A stretch of DNA of 64,000 nucleotides, from NCBI RefSeq assembly GCF_001881565.1, contig NZ_MPDJ01000004.1:62001-126000 (forward strand). The letters are read 5' to 3'. The translations under genes were made by a program, and so were the position numbers. Of this stretch, positions 60,988 to 64,000 are shown in pieces (the stretch's first letter is position 1; every line of letters starts with the position of its first letter). The notes under the pieces are model-generated. The model saw only the letters and a list, made by a program, of their open reading frames with translations, did no database searches and had not been told where the DNA came from. This stretch comes from Eisenbergiella tayi (lineage in GTDB: Bacteria > Bacillota > Clostridia > Lachnospirales > Lachnospiraceae).

Positions 60988-61899
60988 TTAATACCTGCCT
61001 GCTTCATGAGGCGGCTTGATATGCTCATGGGTATACAGATGATACTGGCAGTATTCATAATTTCCATAACATTTGGAGCAGAAACGGAATTCCAGCGTGG
61101 GATCATCCTTTTCGGTTCTGCCGCAGATCGCACATTTATGTTTGGTAATCCCGGAGGGGGCATGAGTCTGCTTTTTGAAATCATGTCTCCGTTTCATCTG
61201 CTTCGGCGACATGTGGATATGGTTTCTGCTGGTCAGGAAGAATACAACAAAATTGAGTAAGGAAGAACCGATAACAAACCAGGTTACCATTCCTCCGGTG
61301 AGGCATTCAAACACCAGCATGGCTCCGTAAACGATCCCCAGCCATTTCACCTTGATAGGGATGATAAACATAAGCAGAACCTGCATTTCCGGAAAGGTTG
61401 CCGCATATGCCAGGAATATGGACATATTGATGTAGTAGGTACTGAAGGAGCCAAAATATACATGGATTCCGTTGCTTAAGGAATAGATAGTCTCCGTTCC
61501 CAACGCTAACGGCTGCGCGCCTATAAGCAGGCAGTAAAGGAACAGAATGATACTTCCGGCAATTGTAAAAATCATACCTAAAAACAGGTAAAGATTGTAC
61601 CGGTATGTTCCCCATGTCCGCTCCAGCTGTGTTCCGATGGAGTAATAAAACACCAGCATTATCAATGTAAAAAACAAATTGGAGGAACTTGGCGGTATCA
61701 GAATCCATGTAAAAAGCCTCCAAACCTGTCCATGAAGAAAAATTTCAAAGGGATCCAGGGTCAGATATCCCAAAAAGGCAGGATAGATCAACGAGATCAA
61801 ATATCCTACCGCATAGCATATAATCAAATACAATGAGATATTCGGTATGGCATATTTACCGAATTTTCTTTCGAATTTCGTGGAAAAACTGCTTCCCAT
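60988..61899 (-). CDS. Rhomboid-like membrane protein without catalytic serine, with C-terminal zinc ribbon
   Basis: The 303-residue protein has six or so membrane helices with the rhomboid shape (HGQVWRLFTWILIPPSSSN, FYYSIGTQLERTWGTYRYNL). Where rhomboids have GxSG I see GSFSTYYIN, and no matching histidine, so proteolysis is unlikely. The cytoplasmic tail carries CAICGRTEKDD and FCSKCYGNYEYC, a zinc-ribbon-like pattern (about residues 255-285). Membrane-protein recognition, as in derlin-like pseudorhomboids, is a possible role. AGGAG precedes ATG 61899. It may share a transcript with the sigma-like gene. Confidence 0.75.
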   Translation of the reverse strand: MGSSFSTKFERKFGKYAIPNISLYLIICYAVGYLISLIYPAFLGYLTLDPFEIFLHGQVWRLFTWILIPPSSSNLFFTLIMLVFYYSIGTQLERTWGTYRYNLYLFLGMIFTIAGSIILFLYCLLIGAQPLALGTETIYSLSNGIHVYFGSFSTYYINMSIFLAYAATFPEMQVLLMFIIPIKVKWLGIVYGAMLVFECLTGGMVTWFVIGSSLLNFVVFFLTSRNHIHMSPKQMKRRHDFKKQTHAPSGITKHKCAICGRTEKDDPTLEFRFCSKCYGNYEYCQYHLYTHEHIKPPHEAGRY

Positions 61900-62103
61900 A
61901 CTAATACTCCTATCTGCGGTTCACGCGGTTTCATTAATGAGTCTGTGCTCTTAAATATTGCTTTCCCTGCCTCAGAATGGTAAGCAGCCTAAGCGAATAT
62001 ATTCTATCATTTAGCTTGGAAAAAGTAAACGGAAGTATGCCGGAATTCATAAATGTTATAAAAAGTTTAGAAATTGCCAAATTTTTTTTAACATCATCTT
62101 TGG

Positions 62104-62132
62104 TTGCTTTTGCGCGACTGCTGTCGTATAAT
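62104..62132 (+). promoter_or_regulatory. Promoter of the dehydratase activase
   Basis: TTGCTT (62104-62109), a 17-base spacer and TATAAT (62127-62132) lie 55 bases before the start codon. The intergenic region is otherwise AT-rich and featureless. Confidence 0.6.
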
Positions 62133-62186
62133 GTAAAAAGTTGTTCAAAGATACATTTTAATAAGTAGAAAGGGCGTTTTTACCAT

Positions 62187-64000
62187 ATGAATAATGCAAT
62201 GAATTATACTCTGGGAATTGACATTGGTTCCACAACAGTCAAAATTGCTATCCTGAATGAGGCCCATCATATACTTTTTTCCGATTATAAAAGACATTTT
62301 GCCAACATTCAGGAGACCCTGTCCGAGCTGTTAAAAGACAGTCTTTCCCAATTAGGAAATATTACCCTTCATCCCATGATTACCGGATCCGGCGGGCTTA
62401 CGCTGGCCAACCATCTTGGCGTGCCTTTTGTCCAGGAAGTTATCGCTGTATCCACCGCCCTTCAGGATCTGGCCCCGCAGACGGATGTTGCCATCGAGCT
62501 GGGCGGCGAGGATGCCAAAATCATTTATTTCGAAAACGGGAATGTAGAGCAGCGAATGAACGGTATCTGCGCAGGCGGTACCGGTTCTTTTATTGATCAG
62601 ATGGCCTCTCTGCTTCAGACTGATGCGGCAGGGCTTAATGAGTATGCCAAAAACTATAAATCCCTGTACACCATAGCCGCCAGATGCGGTGTATTTGCCA
62701 AATCCGACATTCAGCCCCTTATTAATGAAGGAGCCACCAAAGAGGATCTCTCCGCTTCCATTTTTCAGGCTGTGGTCAACCAGACGATAAGCGGACTTGC
62801 CTGCGGTAAGCCAATCCGCGGACATGTCGCCTTTCTGGGCGGTCCGCTTCATTTTCTTTCCGAATTAAAGACCGCTTTTGTACGTACGCTGAAGCTGGAC
62901 GAGGAGCATACGATTGAAGCGGATAATTCCCATCTGTTCGCCGCTATCGGTTCCGCCTTAAATGCAAAGGAAGAGGTTTTTGTCACGTTAGAGGAAATGG
63001 TGCAGAAGCTGTCCTCCGGCATTAAGATGGAATTTGAAGTGGAACGAATGGATCCTCTCTTCTCTTCCGATGAAGAATACGAATTCTTCCGCACCAGGCA
63101 TGACAGCCATTGCGTGAAAACCGCATCTCTGGATGATTATGTCGGCAACTGCTATCTGGGGATCGATGCGGGAAGCACCACGACAAAGGTAGCCCTGGTG
63201 GGTGAAGACGGCTCCCTGCTGTATTCCTTCTACAGCAATAATAACGGCAGCCCGTTAAAGACTGCGATCGGAGCCATACAGGATATTTATTCCCAGCTTC
63301 CCCGCGGCGCCAGGATCGTCCGTTCCTGCTCTACCGGTTATGGCGAGGCTCTGATGAAAGCCGCATTCCTGCTGGATGACGGCGAGGTGGAAACCGTGGC
63401 CCATTACCATGCCGCCGCCTTTTTTGATCCGGAGGTTGATTGTATTCTGGACATCGGCGGCCAGGATATGAAGTGTATTAAAATTAAAAACGGAACGGTT
63501 GACAGCGTACAGCTGAACGAAGCCTGTTCCTCTGGCTGCGGATCCTTTATCGAAACCTTTGCCAAGTCACTGAATTACAGTGTGCAGGATTTTGCCAAGG
63601 CGGCGCTTTTTGCGAAACATCCCATTGATCTAGGAACCCGCTGTACCGTATTTATGAATTCCAAGGTTAAACAGGCCCAGAAGGAAGGCGCGGAGGTTTC
63701 CGACATATCCGCAGGCCTTGCTTATTCGGTTATAAAGAATGCATTATTTAAGGTAATCAAGGTATCTGATGCTTCTGAGCTGGGGAACCGGATCGTTGTT
63801 CAGGGCGGTACCTTCTATAATGATGCCGTGCTGAGAAGCTTTGAAAAAATTGCGGGCTGCGAGGCTGTCCGTCCCGATATCGCCGGTATCATGGGTGCTT
63901 TCGGAGCCGCCCTGATCGCCCGTGACAATTACAGCGCCGGTTATCAGACCACCATGCTGAACATCGACCAGATCAATTCCCTGGAGTTTGAAACGAGCAT
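62187..64000 (+). CDS. Acyl-CoA dehydratase activase (BcrAD/BadFG ATPase family), 5' part
   Basis: This ATP-driven Fe-S protein donates electrons to 2-hydroxyacyl-CoA dehydratases. The visible 604 residues contain two ASKHA ATPase modules. The first begins LGIDIGSTTVKIAIL and has AGGTGSFIDQM and the cluster-type cysteine in AARCGVFAKSD. The second begins LGIDAGSTTTKVALVG with DIGGQDMKCIKI, CSSGCGSFIETFAK and GTRCTVFMNSK. The family's long form is about 1400 residues with a C-terminal dehydratase-like part, which must lie beyond the window. GAAAGGG precedes ATG 62187. The physiological substrate is unknown. Confidence 0.9.
   Translation, partial: MNNAMNYTLGIDIGSTTVKIAILNEAHHILFSDYKRHFANIQETLSELLKDSLSQLGNITLHPMITGSGGLTLANHLGVPFVQEVIAVSTALQDLAPQTDVAIELGGEDAKIIYFENGNVEQRMNGICAGGTGSFIDQMASLLQTDAAGLNEYAKNYKSLYTIAARCGVFAKSDIQPLINEGATKEDLSASIFQAVVNQTISGLACGKPIRGHVAFLGGPLHFLSELKTAFVRTLKLDEEHTIEADNSHLFAAIGSALNAKEEVFVTLEEMVQKLSSGIKMEFEVERMDPLFSSDEEYEFFRTRHDSHCVKTASLDDYVGNCYLGIDAGSTTTKVALVGEDGSLLYSFYSNNNGSPLKTAIGAIQDIYSQLPRGARIVRSCSTGYGEALMKAAFLLDDGEVETVAHYHAAAFFDPEVDCILDIGGQDMKCIKIKNGTVDSVQLNEACSSGCGSFIETFAKSLNYSVQDFAKAALFAKHPIDLGTRCTVFMNSKVKQAQKEGAEVSDISAGLAYSVIKNALFKVIKVSDASELGNRIVVQGGTFYNDAVLRSFEKIAGCEAVRPDIAGIMGAFGAALIARDNYSAGYQTTMLNIDQINSLEFETS

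Overview
The window reads as chromosome of an anaerobic, Gram-positive spore-former lineage member, most likely Lachnospiraceae (Clostridia). This rests on gene content: a GerW/YtfJ sporulation protein, Asp23-FakA-RecG order, single-chain glycyl-tRNA synthetase, an acyl-CoA dehydratase activase, pyruvate phosphate dikinase, a B12 methionine synthase without reactivation domain, AGGAGG ribosome sites and consensus sigma-A promoters. Most genes are on the minus strand. No rRNA, tRNA or CRISPR array was seen.

Region by region: 1-9.9 kb holds rsmD (cut by the window edge), the topoisomerase IV pair parE-parC, a DegV fatty-acid-binding protein, recG, fatty acid kinase fakA and an Asp23 protein, read away from the divergent rpmB. 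10.4-13.1 kb carries gerW/ytfJ, a DUF2953 protein and a Nudix hydrolase. 13.2-23.2 kb is a cell-division and repair block: PBP, FtsW/RodA, U32 protease-like, ZapA, RuvB, RuvA, then a Gx-transporter/NusG-domain-II pair, a TPR protein and a membrane coiled-coil protein. 23.3-23.7 kb is a 328-bp giant hairpin, followed by a second DegV gene on the plus strand.

24.7-31.8 kb is branched-chain amino acid synthesis: leuCD facing away from a LysR regulator, then ilvC, two ilvN-type ACT proteins and ilvB. The same dyad (ACTATAA-N7-TTATA) lies about 65 bp upstream of both the leuC and the ilvN-ilvC start points, so the LysR protein probably controls both. Downstream come a metH-type synthase, lipoproteins, a PPOX protein, a glycosyltransferase-acyltransferase fusion, a c-di-GMP phosphodiesterase and an S66 peptidase.

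41.4-46.5 kb is an accessory island bracketed by two 129-bp direct repeats. It holds a secreted CxxC protein with an Xre regulator, a ribbon-helix-helix protein, a membrane Ser/Thr kinase with a divergent helix-turn-helix partner, and a decayed gene. The right-hand repeat lies inside a 247-bp element with 36-bp inverted ends, abutting ppdK.

46.5-64 kb returns to core genes: ppdK, glyS, a lipoprotein, recO, a small overlapping gene, era, a DUF4349 lipoprotein, an M16C protease, an acetyltransferase and bioY with a BirA-like operator over its promoter. A second giant inverted repeat (95 bp perfect within about 170-bp arms) sits upstream of bioY. Then come an unknown protein, a sigma-70-like protein lacking region 4, a rhomboid-like protein without a visible catalytic serine, and the start of a large dehydratase activase. 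The two giant hairpins, the repeat-flanked island and the shared LysR operator are the most notable observations.
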